Origin: Burkholderia pseudomultivorans
GTDB taxonomy: Bacteria > Pseudomonadota > Gammaproteobacteria > Burkholderiales > Burkholderiaceae
Assembly (NCBI RefSeq): GCF_001718415.1
Contig: NZ_CP013378.1
Location: 2,418,001 to 2,482,000 of the forward strand
DNA length: 64,000 nucleotides
Direction: 5' to 3'
This document shows positions 37,842 to 46,973 of the stretch, piece by piece (positions within the stretch are counted from its first letter, which is position 1; each line of letters opens with the position of its first letter). A program made the translations under genes and the position numbers. Below the pieces are notes generated by a model. That model did not search any database and was not told the origin of the DNA. It saw only the letters and a list, made by a program, of their open reading frames with translations.

Positions 37842-39547
37842 ACGCGATCGGGGCGCGGCTGCGTGACCGCGCGGCGGCTCGCGTGATCGCGTCACGCAGC
37901 GTGCCGCTGCGCTGGCTGCTGCTGGCGGCACTATGCGCGTGCGTGCGCACCGCGGTCTGCGCCGACGGGGTGGCGCAGACCGCGCCGGTCGATGCAGGCG
38001 CAGCGATCTTCGAGCGCGGGGTGCTCGGCTCGGGCGCACCGCTCGAAGCCGTGCACCAGGACGGCGTGCGCCTGCACGGCGCGGCCGCCGCCTGCATCAA
38101 CTGCCATCGGCGCAGCGGGCTCGGATCGAAGGAGGGCAACAACACGATTCCGCCGATCACCTGGCGCTATCTCGTGCATCCGCGCGCGCAGACCGCCGAG
38201 GATCTCGATATTCCGTTCGTGCCCGGCATGCGCGTCGATCGCGAGCCGTACACCGAGGCGACGCTGGCGCGCGCCGTGCGCGACGGCATCGACGCGGACG
38301 GCAAGCCGCTCGGCAGGCTGATGCCGCAGTATGCGCTGAGCGATGCGGACATGGCCGCGCTGAGCGGATACCTGAAGCGGCTCGACGCGCGCAGGCCGGC
38401 GGGCGTCACGGACACGGTGCTGCACTTCGCGACGATCATCACCCCCGACGCGGACCCGGTGAAACGGGCCGGCATGCTCGACGTGCTGCAGCACTATTTC
38501 GCCGACAAGAACGCGTTTCCGATCGGCGCGACGCCGCCGCTGCGCGCGACGCGCAAGATGATGTTCATGGTCAATCGCCGCTGGGAGCTGCACGTGTGGC
38601 AGCTCACAGGGCCGCCCGACACCTGGCGGGCGCAGCTGGCGCAATTTCTCGCGCGACAGCCGGTGCTGGCCGTCGTGTCGGGGCTCGGCGGCAGGAACTG
38701 GGCGCCCGTTCACGACTTCTGCGAAGAGGCGGCGGTGCCGTGCCTGTTTCCGAACGTCGAAGTCCCGGTGGGCACCGATCACGATTTCTATTCGGTGTAC
38801 TTCTCGCGCGGCGTGCTGCTCGAATCGGACCTGATCGCGAAGCGGATCGAGGACGAGCTCGGCGCCCGGCCGGCGTCGAAGACGGCGAAGACGGCGACGA
38901 CGGTATGGCAGGTCTTTCGGGCCGGCGACAACGGCGAGCGCGGCGCGCAGGCGCTGGCGGCCGCGCTGAAGACGCGCGGCATCGCGGTGTCGAATCGCGC
39001 GCTCGCGCCCGGCGCACGCGTCGCCGACGCCCTGCGCCGGATCCCGCGCGGCGACGTGCTCGTGCTGTGGCTGAGGCCGCCCGACCTCGCGGCGCTCGAT
39101 CGCGTGCCGCCGACGTCCGACCTGGTCTTCATGTCGGGGCTGGTGGGCGGACTCGACGACGCGCCGCTGCCGCCCGAGTGGCGCGGCGTGACGCGCATCG
39201 CATACCCGTTCGACCTGCCGGCGGCCCGGCGCGTGCGCGTCGACTACGCATTCGGATGGTTCGCGATCCGGCAGATTCCGATCGTCGCCCCGCAGGTGCA
39301 GGCGGATACGTATCTCGCGTGCGGGCTGCTTGCCGAGACGCTGAGCCATCTGGTGGATGCGTTCGTGCGCGAGTATCTGGTCGAGCGCGTCGAGGACATG
39401 CTCGAACGCCGCATCCTGACCGGCTACTACCCGCGCCTGACGCTTGCGCCCGGGCAGCGCTTTGCGTCGAAGGGCGGCTATATCGTCCGGTTCGCCGGCG
39501 CGGACCGGACGACGGTTCGCGCGGACGGCGACTGGGTCGTTCCCTGA
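37838..39547 (+). CDS. Cytochrome c fused to a periplasmic-binding-protein-like domain
   Basis: The protein has 569 residues. A signal segment (LRWLLLAALCAC) precedes a one-heme cytochrome c domain with C86-I-N-C-H90 and a distal Met candidate in GRLMPQYALSDADMAALSGYLKRLD. The remaining about 390 residues look like a type 1 periplasmic-binding fold (VLAVVSGLGGRNWAPVHDFCEEAAVPCLFPN, WQVFRAGDNGERGAQALAAALKTRG, DVLVLWLRPPDLAAL). It may sense or bind a small ligand while relaying electrons, but no such reaction is established by the sequence. It overlaps the previous stop codon by 4 bases. Confidence 0.78.
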   Translation: MNAIGARLRDRAAARVIASRSVPLRWLLLAALCACVRTAVCADGVAQTAPVDAGAAIFERGVLGSGAPLEAVHQDGVRLHGAAAACINCHRRSGLGSKEGNNTIPPITWRYLVHPRAQTAEDLDIPFVPGMRVDREPYTEATLARAVRDGIDADGKPLGRLMPQYALSDADMAALSGYLKRLDARRPAGVTDTVLHFATIITPDADPVKRAGMLDVLQHYFADKNAFPIGATPPLRATRKMMFMVNRRWELHVWQLTGPPDTWRAQLAQFLARQPVLAVVSGLGGRNWAPVHDFCEEAAVPCLFPNVEVPVGTDHDFYSVYFSRGVLLESDLIAKRIEDELGARPASKTAKTATTVWQVFRAGDNGERGAQALAAALKTRGIAVSNRALAPGARVADALRRIPRGDVLVLWLRPPDLAALDRVPPTSDLVFMSGLVGGLDDAPLPPEWRGVTRIAYPFDLPAARRVRVDYAFGWFAIRQIPIVAPQVQADTYLACGLLAETLSHLVDAFVREYLVERVEDMLERRILTGYYPRLTLAPGQRFASKGGYIVRFAGADRTTVRADGDWVVP

Positions 39548-39582
39548 GCCGGCCCGCGCACAGATTGAGTAGGTGTCTGACC

Positions 39583-39605
39583 ATGCAAGGAGGAGGGTGC
39601 CCCAT
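39583..39605 (+). promoter_or_regulatory. Operator-like element upstream of the cytochrome-porin gene (site E)
   Basis: ATGCAA (39583-39588) followed by GGAGGGTGCCCCAT (39592-39605). Site A has ATGCAA then GGGGGGTGACCCAT; the 14-base cores match at 12 positions. It ends 95 bases before the ATG at 39701. Confidence 0.45.
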
Positions 39606-39700
39606 GTCGGCTTGCATCGGCGGATCGCACAATGAAGACATCACCCGCCGCTCTGCGCTTGCGTCGGCGCGTGACGACATTCGGTGTGGGGGAAACAGCC

Positions 39701-41089
39701 ATGAGCACCTCTCTGGCCGGCCATGACGCACGTCATCGCCGGATGCGTTTCGCGTGGATGGCCGTGCTTGCGGCGCTCGTCCTGTTTCAGGCGTCCGTCG
39801 CGCACGCGCTGCCGGTCTTTGCCCGACAGACCGGGCAGAGCTGCGTCGCGTGCCATGCCGGCGGACAGTTTCCGGAACTGACGCCGTACGGGCGCATGTT
39901 CAAGCTGAACGGCTATACGCTCGGCGAACGCACGATTCCGCTTGCCGCGATGGCGGTCGGCGATCTGACCAAGACGCGCTTCAACAGCGACGCGAGCGGC
40001 AACCCGGTCAGCCCGAAGGACGGCCTGCCGATCTTCGACTTCGCGAGCGTGTTCCTCGCCGGGAAGATCACCGACCATCTCGGCGGCTTCGCGCAGTTCA
40101 CCTACATTGCCCATGATCATCAGGACCCGAACGGACGATGGAAAGGCCACTGGACGTCCGACAATACCGACTTTCGCTTCGTGGACCGGATCATGACGCC
40201 GGCGAACGACCTGATCGTCGGCGTGACGGTGCACAACAACCCGACCGTGCAGGACGTGTTCAACACCGCGCCGGCATGGGGCTATCCGTACATCTCGTCG
40301 ACCATCAGCCCGGTTGCGAAGATCCCGAACCTTCCCGTGCTCGAAAGCGGCTCGCTCGCGACGCAGGCGGTCGGCACGGGCGCCTACGTGTACTGGAACA
40401 AGCTGCTGTACGCGGAGCTGACCGCCTACAGCACCGCGGACGGCATCTGGTCGTTCCTGAGCCACGGGAACAACGAGGGAAACCCGAATCACCCGCAGAT
40501 CTATCTGCGCGGCTACAACCCGTATGCGCGCATCGCGCTGACCCACGACTGGGGGCCGCATAGCGTGATGGTCGGCGCGTTCGGCTTCAGCGTCGACGTC
40601 TATCCGAACGACGCGAACAATTTCCCGATTTTCGGGACCGGTGTCACGCGTTTTCGAGACTATGGTCTCGATGCGCAATACCAGTACCTGCTGGAGCCGC
40701 ACACGATCACGGCCCAGGCGCGCTACGTCCGCGAGAACATTCACGACCCGAACAATTTCGTCGTGAGCGACAACACGTCGGCGAACCTGAATTCGCTGCG
40801 GCTCAAGGCGTCGTACGTCTACCAGGCCAAGTATGGCGTCAGCCTGTCGTTCTTCAACACGACGGGTACCGCCGACAGCACGGCCTACGCGGCGAGCGCG
40901 AACTTCCATCCGAATACGCAGGGATGGACTCCGGAGATATTCTGGATTCCGGATCAACATATTCGCGTCGGCATCCAGTACACGCACTTCACCAAGTTCC
41001 TCGGCGCGACGACCAACTACGACGGCAACGGACGCAATGCCAGGGACAACGACACGCTGTTCGTCTATCTATGGATCGCGTCGTTCTGA
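39701..41089 (+). CDS. Outer-membrane barrel fused to a one-heme cytochrome c (Cyc2-like architecture)
   Basis: The protein has 462 residues. A signal peptide (about residues 15-36) leads into LPVFARQTGQSC48-V-A-C-H52, then PELTPYGRMFKLNGYTLGE. The remaining about 400 residues alternate short polar/aromatic beta-strands typical of a porin (FAQFTYIAHD, AYVYWNKLLYAELTAY, SVMVGAFGFSVDVY), ending in aromatic F. A heme followed directly by a barrel is the design of Cyc2, the outer-membrane Fe(II) oxidase of neutrophilic and acidophilic iron oxidisers. Whether this is a Cyc2 orthologue is unproved. It would pass electrons across the outer membrane. Start alternatives are 39632 and the internal Met at residue 15. 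Confidence 0.8.
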   Translation: MSTSLAGHDARHRRMRFAWMAVLAALVLFQASVAHALPVFARQTGQSCVACHAGGQFPELTPYGRMFKLNGYTLGERTIPLAAMAVGDLTKTRFNSDASGNPVSPKDGLPIFDFASVFLAGKITDHLGGFAQFTYIAHDHQDPNGRWKGHWTSDNTDFRFVDRIMTPANDLIVGVTVHNNPTVQDVFNTAPAWGYPYISSTISPVAKIPNLPVLESGSLATQAVGTGAYVYWNKLLYAELTAYSTADGIWSFLSHGNNEGNPNHPQIYLRGYNPYARIALTHDWGPHSVMVGAFGFSVDVYPNDANNFPIFGTGVTRFRDYGLDAQYQYLLEPHTITAQARYVRENIHDPNNFVVSDNTSANLNSLRLKASYVYQAKYGVSLSFFNTTGTADSTAYAASANFHPNTQGWTPEIFWIPDQHIRVGIQYTHFTKFLGATTNYDGNGRNARDNDTLFVYLWIASF

Positions 41090-41132
41090 CATCCGGCGGG
41101 ACGACGGACGTTGCGACAGGGAGAGCACTGAA

Positions 41133-41804
41133 ATGAACAAGGTCGCCCATTTCGCTTCGCTTGCGCTGGTGCTGGCGGCATCGGGTTGTCACGACCTCGA
41201 GCGATCGCGCGAAGTCGACAATCCGGCCGTGTCGGGCAAGACCATCGCGCTGCAGGTGTGCTCGAACTGTCACGGCGCGACCGGCGTGTCGGTATCGCCG
41301 ATGTTTCCGAAGCTTGCCGGACAGGGCAAGGAATACCTCGTCGATCAACTGACGGATTTCAAGCATCACGCGCGCGCCGATCCGAACGCGAAGCGGTTCA
41401 TGTGGGGCTTCACGCATCTGACCGACGCGCAGATCGACGAGCTGGCGACTTATTTCTCGAGCCAGACGCCGACGCTCGGCGAGGGCGGCGATCGGGTGCT
41501 CCTTGACGCGGGCCGGGCGATCTTCATGTCGGGACTGCCGGACAAGGGCGTCGCCGCCTGCGCCGGATGCCACGGCCAGCATGGCGAGGGGCTGAGCGGG
41601 TTCCCGCGCCTCGCGGGCCAGCACGCGGACTACGTGATCAAGCAGCTGCGGGTGTTCCGCGAGACCGATACGCGGCCGCGCGGCGCCGTGATGAAGTCGG
41701 TATGCGCGAACATGTCCGAGCAGGACATGCGCGCGGTCGCGGCTTTCGTCGAAGCGTTTCCGGCGGGCGGCGACGCACCGGCGAGTCCGCCGGCCCGTGA
41801 ATGA
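41133..41804 (+). CDS. Diheme c-type cytochrome lipoprotein (c4-like)
   Basis: The protein has 223 residues. A signal peptide with a lipobox-like AASGC19 indicates a lipoprotein. Two heme motifs are C43-S-N-C-H47 and C143-A-G-C-H147, each followed by FPKLAGQ or FPRLAGQ, as in two-domain cytochrome c4. It is a likely electron carrier between the outer-membrane cytochrome and the terminal oxidase in the inner membrane. GGGAG precedes the ATG; the gene follows the barrel cytochrome by 43 bases. Confidence 0.9.
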   Translation: MNKVAHFASLALVLAASGCHDLERSREVDNPAVSGKTIALQVCSNCHGATGVSVSPMFPKLAGQGKEYLVDQLTDFKHHARADPNAKRFMWGFTHLTDAQIDELATYFSSQTPTLGEGGDRVLLDAGRAIFMSGLPDKGVAACAGCHGQHGEGLSGFPRLAGQHADYVIKQLRVFRETDTRPRGAVMKSVCANMSEQDMRAVAAFVEAFPAGGDAPASPPARE

Positions 41805-41957
41805 ACTGACGCCGGTCGAACCGCCGCGCGCGCGCACCGCCAGGCCGCACCGGCCGCAGCCGCGCCCGGCGCACCGGCCGGAATCGTTTCGGTGCACCGT
41901 CTCCCCCGGGGCGGGGCGCCGCTTTTTGTTCGAGAGGCGGGGTCGTTCCCGAGCACC

Positions 41958-43172
41958 ATGAAAACCATCCGAATCACGCGCAGCGGCACCGCGCCAGTCG
42001 CGAGCCTGCCGTACCGGGACCGCCGCAGGGCGCGCGTCGACGTGCATGGCACGCGCTTTTCATTCGTTGAGCGTCTGTCTGTCATCGACTGGCTGTTCGC
42101 ACTGGCGCTCGTGGCGGGCGCGGGCTATGCGTTCGAGCACAACGGCGCGCACATGGATTACTACGACACGGCCGTGCTGGTCGGCGCCGTGCCGGCGCTG
42201 ATCGCGCTCGGCTGGCGCTGGAAGCCCGCGCGGCTGCTGATGGCGTCGATCGCGGTGCTGGCGCTGCTGGCGATCCGGATCTACCAGGGCGATCTCGCAC
42301 GCGCCGATTCGGCGTTCTTCCTCAAGTATTTCCTGTCGAGCCAGTCGGCGATCCTGTGGATGAGCGCGCTGTTCGTGCTCGCGACGCTGTTCTACTGGAT
42401 CGGCCTGCTCGCGCGTTCGGCATCGGGATCGGCGATCGGCCAGAAGCTCACCTGGGTCGCGGTGCTGATGGGCTTTACCGGGCTGATGGTGCGCTGGTAC
42501 GAGTCCTACCTGATCGGCGCGGACGTCGGGCATATCCCGGTGTCGAACCTGTACGAAGTGTTCGTGCTGTTCAGCCTGATCACCGCGCTGCTCTATCTGT
42601 ATTACGAAGGGCATTACGGCACGCGCACGCTCGGCGCGTTCGTGCTGTTGGTGATCAGCGCGGCGGTCGGCTTCCTGATGTGGTACTCGGTCGCGCGCGA
42701 TGCGCAGCAGATCCAGCCGCTCGTGCCGGCGCTGCAGAGCTGGTGGATGAAGATCCACGTGCCGGCGAACTTTATCGGCTATGGCAGCTTCGCGCTGTCG
42801 GCGATGGTGTCGGTCGCGTACCTGATGAAGGAGCGCGGCGTGCTCGCCGACCGCCTGCCGACGCTCGACGTGCTCGACGACGTGATGTACAAGTCGATTG
42901 CGGTCGGTTTCGCGTTCTTCACGATCGCGACGATCCTCGGCGCGCTGTGGGCGGCCGAAGCGTGGGGCGGCTACTGGAGCTGGGACCCGAAGGAAACCTG
43001 GGCGCTGATCGTGTGGCTCAACTACGCGGCGTGGCTGCACATGCGGCTGATGAAGGGGCTGCGCGGCACGGTCGCCGCGTGGTGGGCGCTCACCGGCCTG
43101 CTGGTGACGACCTTCGCGTTCCTCGGCGTCAACCTGTTCCTGTCGGGGCTGCACAGCTACGGGCAGCTCTGA
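41958..43172 (+). CDS. ccsB: Cytochrome c biogenesis protein CcsB/ResC (heme handling)
   Basis: The protein has 404 residues with about eight membrane helices. The conserved tryptophan-rich heme motif appears as WGGYWSWDPKETWALIVWL, and histidines that can bind heme lie in HVPANFIGYGS and AAWLHMRL. CcsB works with CcsA/ResB (System II) to export heme and attach it to CXXCH sites. No ResB gene is found beside it, so either the chromosomal ResB is shared or this is the only copy located here. The start at 41958 gives MKTIRITRSGTAP, with a basic cytosolic leader. Confidence 0.88.
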   Translation: MKTIRITRSGTAPVASLPYRDRRRARVDVHGTRFSFVERLSVIDWLFALALVAGAGYAFEHNGAHMDYYDTAVLVGAVPALIALGWRWKPARLLMASIAVLALLAIRIYQGDLARADSAFFLKYFLSSQSAILWMSALFVLATLFYWIGLLARSASGSAIGQKLTWVAVLMGFTGLMVRWYESYLIGADVGHIPVSNLYEVFVLFSLITALLYLYYEGHYGTRTLGAFVLLVISAAVGFLMWYSVARDAQQIQPLVPALQSWWMKIHVPANFIGYGSFALSAMVSVAYLMKERGVLADRLPTLDVLDDVMYKSIAVGFAFFTIATILGALWAAEAWGGYWSWDPKETWALIVWLNYAAWLHMRLMKGLRGTVAAWWALTGLLVTTFAFLGVNLFLSGLHSYGQL

Positions 43173-43308
43173 AACACGCGCGGCGCCGTCTACCGTATTT
43201 CACCCATGCAGTTCGGCGGGCATTACCACTACACGCTGGATGCGTACCGAACCAGAATGTATCAAGGGGTGTTTCGCCGCATTGCGCGGCGATGTAGGAG
43301 GAGCTGCC

Positions 43309-43818
43309 ATGAGACGGGTCTATTTTCTGTTGCCGACGACGCAGTGCGCGCAATCGATCGTCGGCGAGTTGCTGTCGCTGCGAATCGAGTGGCGACATAT
43401 CCATTGCCTCGCCAATCACGACGTGATGAGCGACGGTTTGCCGGGGGCCACGCTCGTGCAACGCAGCGACCTGCTGCCGTCGCTGGCGCGCGGCACCGCG
43501 GTCGGCTTCGGCACCGGCATGCTGCTCGGGCTGCTCCTGCTGGTGTTTCCGCCCGACGGCTTGCCGATCGGCGGCGGCATCGTCGTGGCGATCACGTTGT
43601 TCGGCGCCGCCTTCGGCGCATGGGTGTCGACGATGATCGGCGTCGACGTGCCGAGCACGCGCCTGAAGCGCTTCGAGGACGGTATCGAGCACGGCGAACT
43701 GTTGATGATGATCGACGTTCCGACCGACCGCGTTCACGAGATCGAAGACGCGATCAAGCTTCACCATACGGAGGCGCATCTGCAGGGCGAAGATCCGACC
43801 ATCCCGGCCTTTCCTTGA
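43309..43818 (+). CDS. Small membrane protein of DUF1269-like type
   Basis: The protein has 169 residues. The N-terminus (MRRVYFLLPTTQCAQSIVGELL) resembles a small alpha/beta domain, and two helices follow (VGFGTGMLLGLLLLVFPP, GIVVAITLFGAAFGAWVSTMIGV). The C-terminus (GELLMMIDVPTDRVHEIEDAI, HTEAHLQGEDPTIPAFP) returns to the cytoplasm. I recognise it as a short glycine-zipper-like membrane protein without known role. A very good AGGAGGAG site precedes the ATG. It follows the heme-handling gene on the same strand. Confidence 0.7.
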   Translation: MRRVYFLLPTTQCAQSIVGELLSLRIEWRHIHCLANHDVMSDGLPGATLVQRSDLLPSLARGTAVGFGTGMLLGLLLLVFPPDGLPIGGGIVVAITLFGAAFGAWVSTMIGVDVPSTRLKRFEDGIEHGELLMMIDVPTDRVHEIEDAIKLHHTEAHLQGEDPTIPAFP

Positions 43819-43831
43819 GCGTCCGTCCCGC

Positions 43832-43858
43832 CGTCGGCCGGCGCGATGCCGGCCGACG
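43832..43858. terminator. GC-rich hairpin between convergent genes
   Basis: CGTCGGCCGGC (43832-43842) pairs perfectly with GCCGGCCGACG (43848-43858), loop 5 bases. There is no T-run, so it may end transcription from both sides only weakly or stabilise RNA ends. Confidence 0.4.
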
Positions 43859-43922
43859 TGCGCGGCCGCACGCCGTCGTTCGCTGCCGCCGGGCAGCAGA
43901 TCGTTCGTCGGCCGCCTGCGTG

Positions 43923-44534
43923 TCAGCTCGCGGCGAGCAGCCGCTTGTAGCGCGCGAGCACGCGCGGCACGTACTCGCGCGTCTGCGGGAACGACGGGAT
44001 GCGATAGCCGGCCCGAATCACGGCGTTCTCGCCGGCGTTGTACGCGGCGAGCGTGAGCTCGACGTTTTCCTTGAACAGGTCGAGCAGGAAGCGCAGATAC
44101 CGCGCGCCGGTCAGCACGTTGTCGCGCGGATCGAACATGTCGCCGCCCGAGAAGCGCCGCGCCGTTTCCGGCATCAGTTGCATGAGCCCGAGCGCGCCTT
44201 TGTCCGAGACCGCCTTCGGGTTGTATCCCGATTCGACGTCGATCACCGCGCGAAGGAGTTCGGGCGGCACATTGAACGCCTGGCTCGCCTCGGCGATCAC
44301 GTCCGCGAACGACGCCGCGACCGCCGATTTCGGCGCGGCGTGCTTCGCTGCCGATGCGGCCGGCGCGGCCGCGACGATCACTTTCAGATTGGCCGTGCCG
44401 GGCTCGTTGGTCAGGACGATCGCGCCATTGCTCGCCACCGTGCCGAAGATCTGCGCGTGCGCAGCGCACGAGCCCAATCCCGCGCATACGGCAACGAGCG
44501 CTATTCCCAGTCCGGATGAAGGGCGGCGATGCAT
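43923..44534 (-). CDS. Lytic transglycosylase (SLT family), exported
   Basis: The protein has 203 residues. The signal peptide ends near AHA-QIFG. A short DUF4124-like segment (IFGTVASNGAIVLTNEPG) precedes an SLT domain: PPELLRAVIDVESGYNPKAVSDKGALGLMQLMPETA, with the catalytic Glu in the ESGYN motif, and LTLAAYNAGENAV. It cuts peptidoglycan and could open the wall for the secretion system or the surface complex. The ATG at 44534 has an AGGAGG ribosome site 8 bases upstream. Confidence 0.9.
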   Translation of the reverse strand: MHRRPSSGLGIALVAVCAGLGSCAAHAQIFGTVASNGAIVLTNEPGTANLKVIVAAAPAASAAKHAAPKSAVAASFADVIAEASQAFNVPPELLRAVIDVESGYNPKAVSDKGALGLMQLMPETARRFSGGDMFDPRDNVLTGARYLRFLLDLFKENVELTLAAYNAGENAVIRAGYRIPSFPQTREYVPRVLARYKRLLAAS

Positions 44535-44748
44535 TTTTCTGGCCTCCTGCATCTGCATTGTCGTGGCCGGTTCATCGGCTCGGCAATGGGGCGACCTCCT
44601 ACACTTCGATACCGGAACAGACGCCCCGCGACGGCGCTGCAAAACTGTTACACAAGTAATCGTCGGTAGTGAGCGGTAACAGGGCCAAGTTGACGATTCT
44701 TACGCGCAGCAGTTGGTTTCTGCTCGATTCGACCGTCGTGGTGGAATG

Positions 44749-44776
44749 AATCGTTTCGCGTGCGGCCGAAACGATT
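44749..44776. repeat. Perfect 10-bp inverted repeat with 8-base spacer
   Basis: AATCGTTTCG (44749-44758) and CGAAACGATT (44767-44776). It lies in the 516-base gap between the divergent transglycosylase and response regulator genes, about 275 bases before the regulator start. It may be a regulator-binding site. The rest of this gap (44535-44748 and 44777-45050) shows no gene. Confidence 0.45.
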
Positions 44777-45050
44777 GGATAGTCCCGCCATCCGTAGTCT
44801 TACTGATGCGACGCACAACGCCGAATCGATTCAACTCTGAAACGTTCCTGCGATGCCGCGGCGGTTCCGCGTGCGCACCTCTGGCGCGAGGGGCGCGCGC
44901 CGCACGGTGGCGCGATCCTTGCTCGCGACAGAGGCGTGGCCTGTCGCTCGCGAGACGTGGCCGCCAGACCGGATAGCGGAACGCAGCAAAAGAACGTCCG
45001 GCGTCGTGCAAACGAGGCGTCGAGATCCGACGTGGTGTAAGCGCGGAAAA

Positions 45051-45842
45051 ATGGGGAAAGCCGTGAATACGAAATATCGCGTGTTGATTGCAGAGGATCA
45101 CGATCTGCTGAGAAACGGGCTACGGTCGATGCTCTCCGCACAAGGCGATTACGAAGTCGTCGGTGAAGCGCGGGACGGCAAGGAAGCGTGCCACCTGGCC
45201 ATGACGCTCGCGCCGGACCTGATCCTGATGGATCTGTCGATGCGCGGGATGAACGGCATTGATGCGAGTGCGACGATCAAGCGGCGAACGCCGACCATCC
45301 GGATCGTCGTGCTGACCGTGCACCAGAACGAGGAGTACGTGCGCGAGGCGCTGCGTGCAGGCGTCGACGGCTACGTGCTCAAGGACGTGTCGTTCGACGA
45401 ATTGCTGCTCGCGATGCGCATGGTCATGCAGGGAAAGCGGCACCTGAGCGCGGAGGTGTACGGCTACATGGTCGACTCGTTCGTGACCGGCCGCGAAGCG
45501 CCCGCACCCAGGAAGGCGTGGGACGTCCTGACCGCGCGCGAACGCAGCGTGCTGAAGCTGATCGCGGAAGGGCGCACGAACCGGCAGGTCGGCCAGTACC
45601 TGAACCTGAGCCCGAAGACGATCGAGAAGTATCGGGCGAGCATGATGCACAAGCTCCATCTCGCGAACCTGACGGAGCTGGTGCTCGTCGCGATGAACAT
45701 GGGTCTGTTGACCACGCTCGCGGCGAAATGCGCGGAGCCGGAGCTGGCAGACGTGCCGGCGCACCCCGTCATCGACAGCATGCAGACGCCCGACGCGGTC
45801 GCGCCGCTGGACGACTATCCCGCCGGCGGCGCGAAGCGCTGA
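45051..45842 (+). CDS. LuxR/NarL-type response regulator, copy 1
   Basis: The protein has 263 residues. The receiver domain has the phosphoacceptor Asp61 (LILMDLSM) and the switch region IVVLTVHQ, and the output domain is a GerE/LuxR HTH (TARERSVLKLIAEGRTNRQVGQYLNLSPKTIEKYRASMMHKL). An alternative GTG at 45063 gives MNTKYRVLIAED, matching the start of copy 2 (MDTKHRVLIVED) and following GGGGAAAG, so it may be the true start. It lies 12 bases from the end of the convergent histidine kinase gene. Confidence 0.9.
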   Translation: MGKAVNTKYRVLIAEDHDLLRNGLRSMLSAQGDYEVVGEARDGKEACHLAMTLAPDLILMDLSMRGMNGIDASATIKRRTPTIRIVVLTVHQNEEYVREALRAGVDGYVLKDVSFDELLLAMRMVMQGKRHLSAEVYGYMVDSFVTGREAPAPRKAWDVLTARERSVLKLIAEGRTNRQVGQYLNLSPKTIEKYRASMMHKLHLANLTELVLVAMNMGLLTTLAAKCAEPELADVPAHPVIDSMQTPDAVAPLDDYPAGGAKR

Positions 45843-45854
45843 GCGCGGCCCGCA

Positions 45855-46973
45855 TCAGAGCGGCCAGGTTGCCGAGACGCGCGTGCCCGTCGTCGCGGAC
45901 GACCGGATCGCGAACGTGCCGCCATGCGACTCGATGCGGTGCTGCATGCCGATCAGCCCGAGCCCCGCTGCGCGCCCGTCGTCCGTCGCGAGCGTATGGC
46001 GCTCGTAGCCGACGCCATTGTCGTCGATCGTCAGCAGCAGCCCACCCGCATCGCGGTGCAGGCCGAGCACGATCTCGGTGGCCTGCGCATGTTTGACGAC
46101 GTTGTGCAGCGCCTCCTGCGCAACCCGGAACATGTCCGCCTTCAGGTGCTCGGGAATGGCGTCGTCGTCGACGTCGCAATCGAACTCGACCGCCAGCTGG
46201 CCCGCGTCGCGCTCGATGCGGCGGCACAGCGCCGCGAGCGCGGCCGGCAGGCCGAGGCGGTCGAGCATCGGCGGCTTCAGTTCGCCGCAGATCTGGCGCA
46301 CCTCGCCGATCGTCTCGCGAATCCGCAGCACGGCGACGTCGAGCAGATTCGTCGCCTCGGCGATCTCGCCGCGACGAAGCCGCATCAGCGCGTCCTCGTT
46401 CATCAGCTTGATCAGCGTCAGCGCCTGGCCGAGCCCGTCGTGCAGCTCCGCGGCGAGCCGATGCCGTTCCTTCTGCTGGCCCATCAGCACATACGTGTGG
46501 CACGCATGCACGCCCGCATCGTTGGCCGCGTCGCCGCGCCGTGCGGGCTCGGGCGTCGGCGTTTCTTCGAACAGCGTCAGCGACAGCGACGTGCCGGGCA
46601 GCACCTGCTGATGTATGACGAATGGCGCGGGATGGCCGCTGCGTCCGCTGAGCATCGCCGTGAACGAATGATGCTGAAGCGCGGCGCTCGCGGACAGTTC
46701 GTTCGCCAGCCCGACGTGGGCGTCCTCGGGCGCCAGCTCGGACAGATGCCGGCCCACGAGTTCGGCGGTCGTATATCCGAATAGCGCCGCGGCGCTGCGA
46801 TTGACCGATACGAAGACGCCGTCGTCGGCGAGAATGGCGAGCGCCGCACCACGTGCATCGGTGACGACGGGGGTGCGGCGATCGTCGTGACGAAGCGCGC
46901 TGCGCAGCTTGCGCATCGCGTCGATCAGATCGAGCAGCCTGACCCGTGGCCCTTCGGGCTGGCGTTCAGTCAT
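45855..46973 (-). CDS. PAS-containing histidine kinase of the HisKA_3/NarX type
   Basis: The protein has 372 residues. A PAS-like domain (about 45-135, GVFVSVNRSAAALFGYTTAELVGRHLSEL) is followed by the dimerisation motif with phosphorylated His178 (RHRLAAELHDGLGQALTLIKL) and an HATPase_c domain (FRVAQEALHNVVKHAQA, IDDNGVGYE, GLGLIGMQHRIESHGG). No transmembrane helix is seen, so it is a cytosolic sensor. HisKA_3 kinases pair with LuxR-type regulators, and two such genes flank this one. GGGAG precedes the ATG at 46973. Confidence 0.92.
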   Translation of the reverse strand: MTERQPEGPRVRLLDLIDAMRKLRSALRHDDRRTPVVTDARGAALAILADDGVFVSVNRSAAALFGYTTAELVGRHLSELAPEDAHVGLANELSASAALQHHSFTAMLSGRSGHPAPFVIHQQVLPGTSLSLTLFEETPTPEPARRGDAANDAGVHACHTYVLMGQQKERHRLAAELHDGLGQALTLIKLMNEDALMRLRRGEIAEATNLLDVAVLRIRETIGEVRQICGELKPPMLDRLGLPAALAALCRRIERDAGQLAVEFDCDVDDDAIPEHLKADMFRVAQEALHNVVKHAQATEIVLGLHRDAGGLLLTIDDNGVGYERHTLATDDGRAAGLGLIGMQHRIESHGGTFAIRSSATTGTRVSATWPL

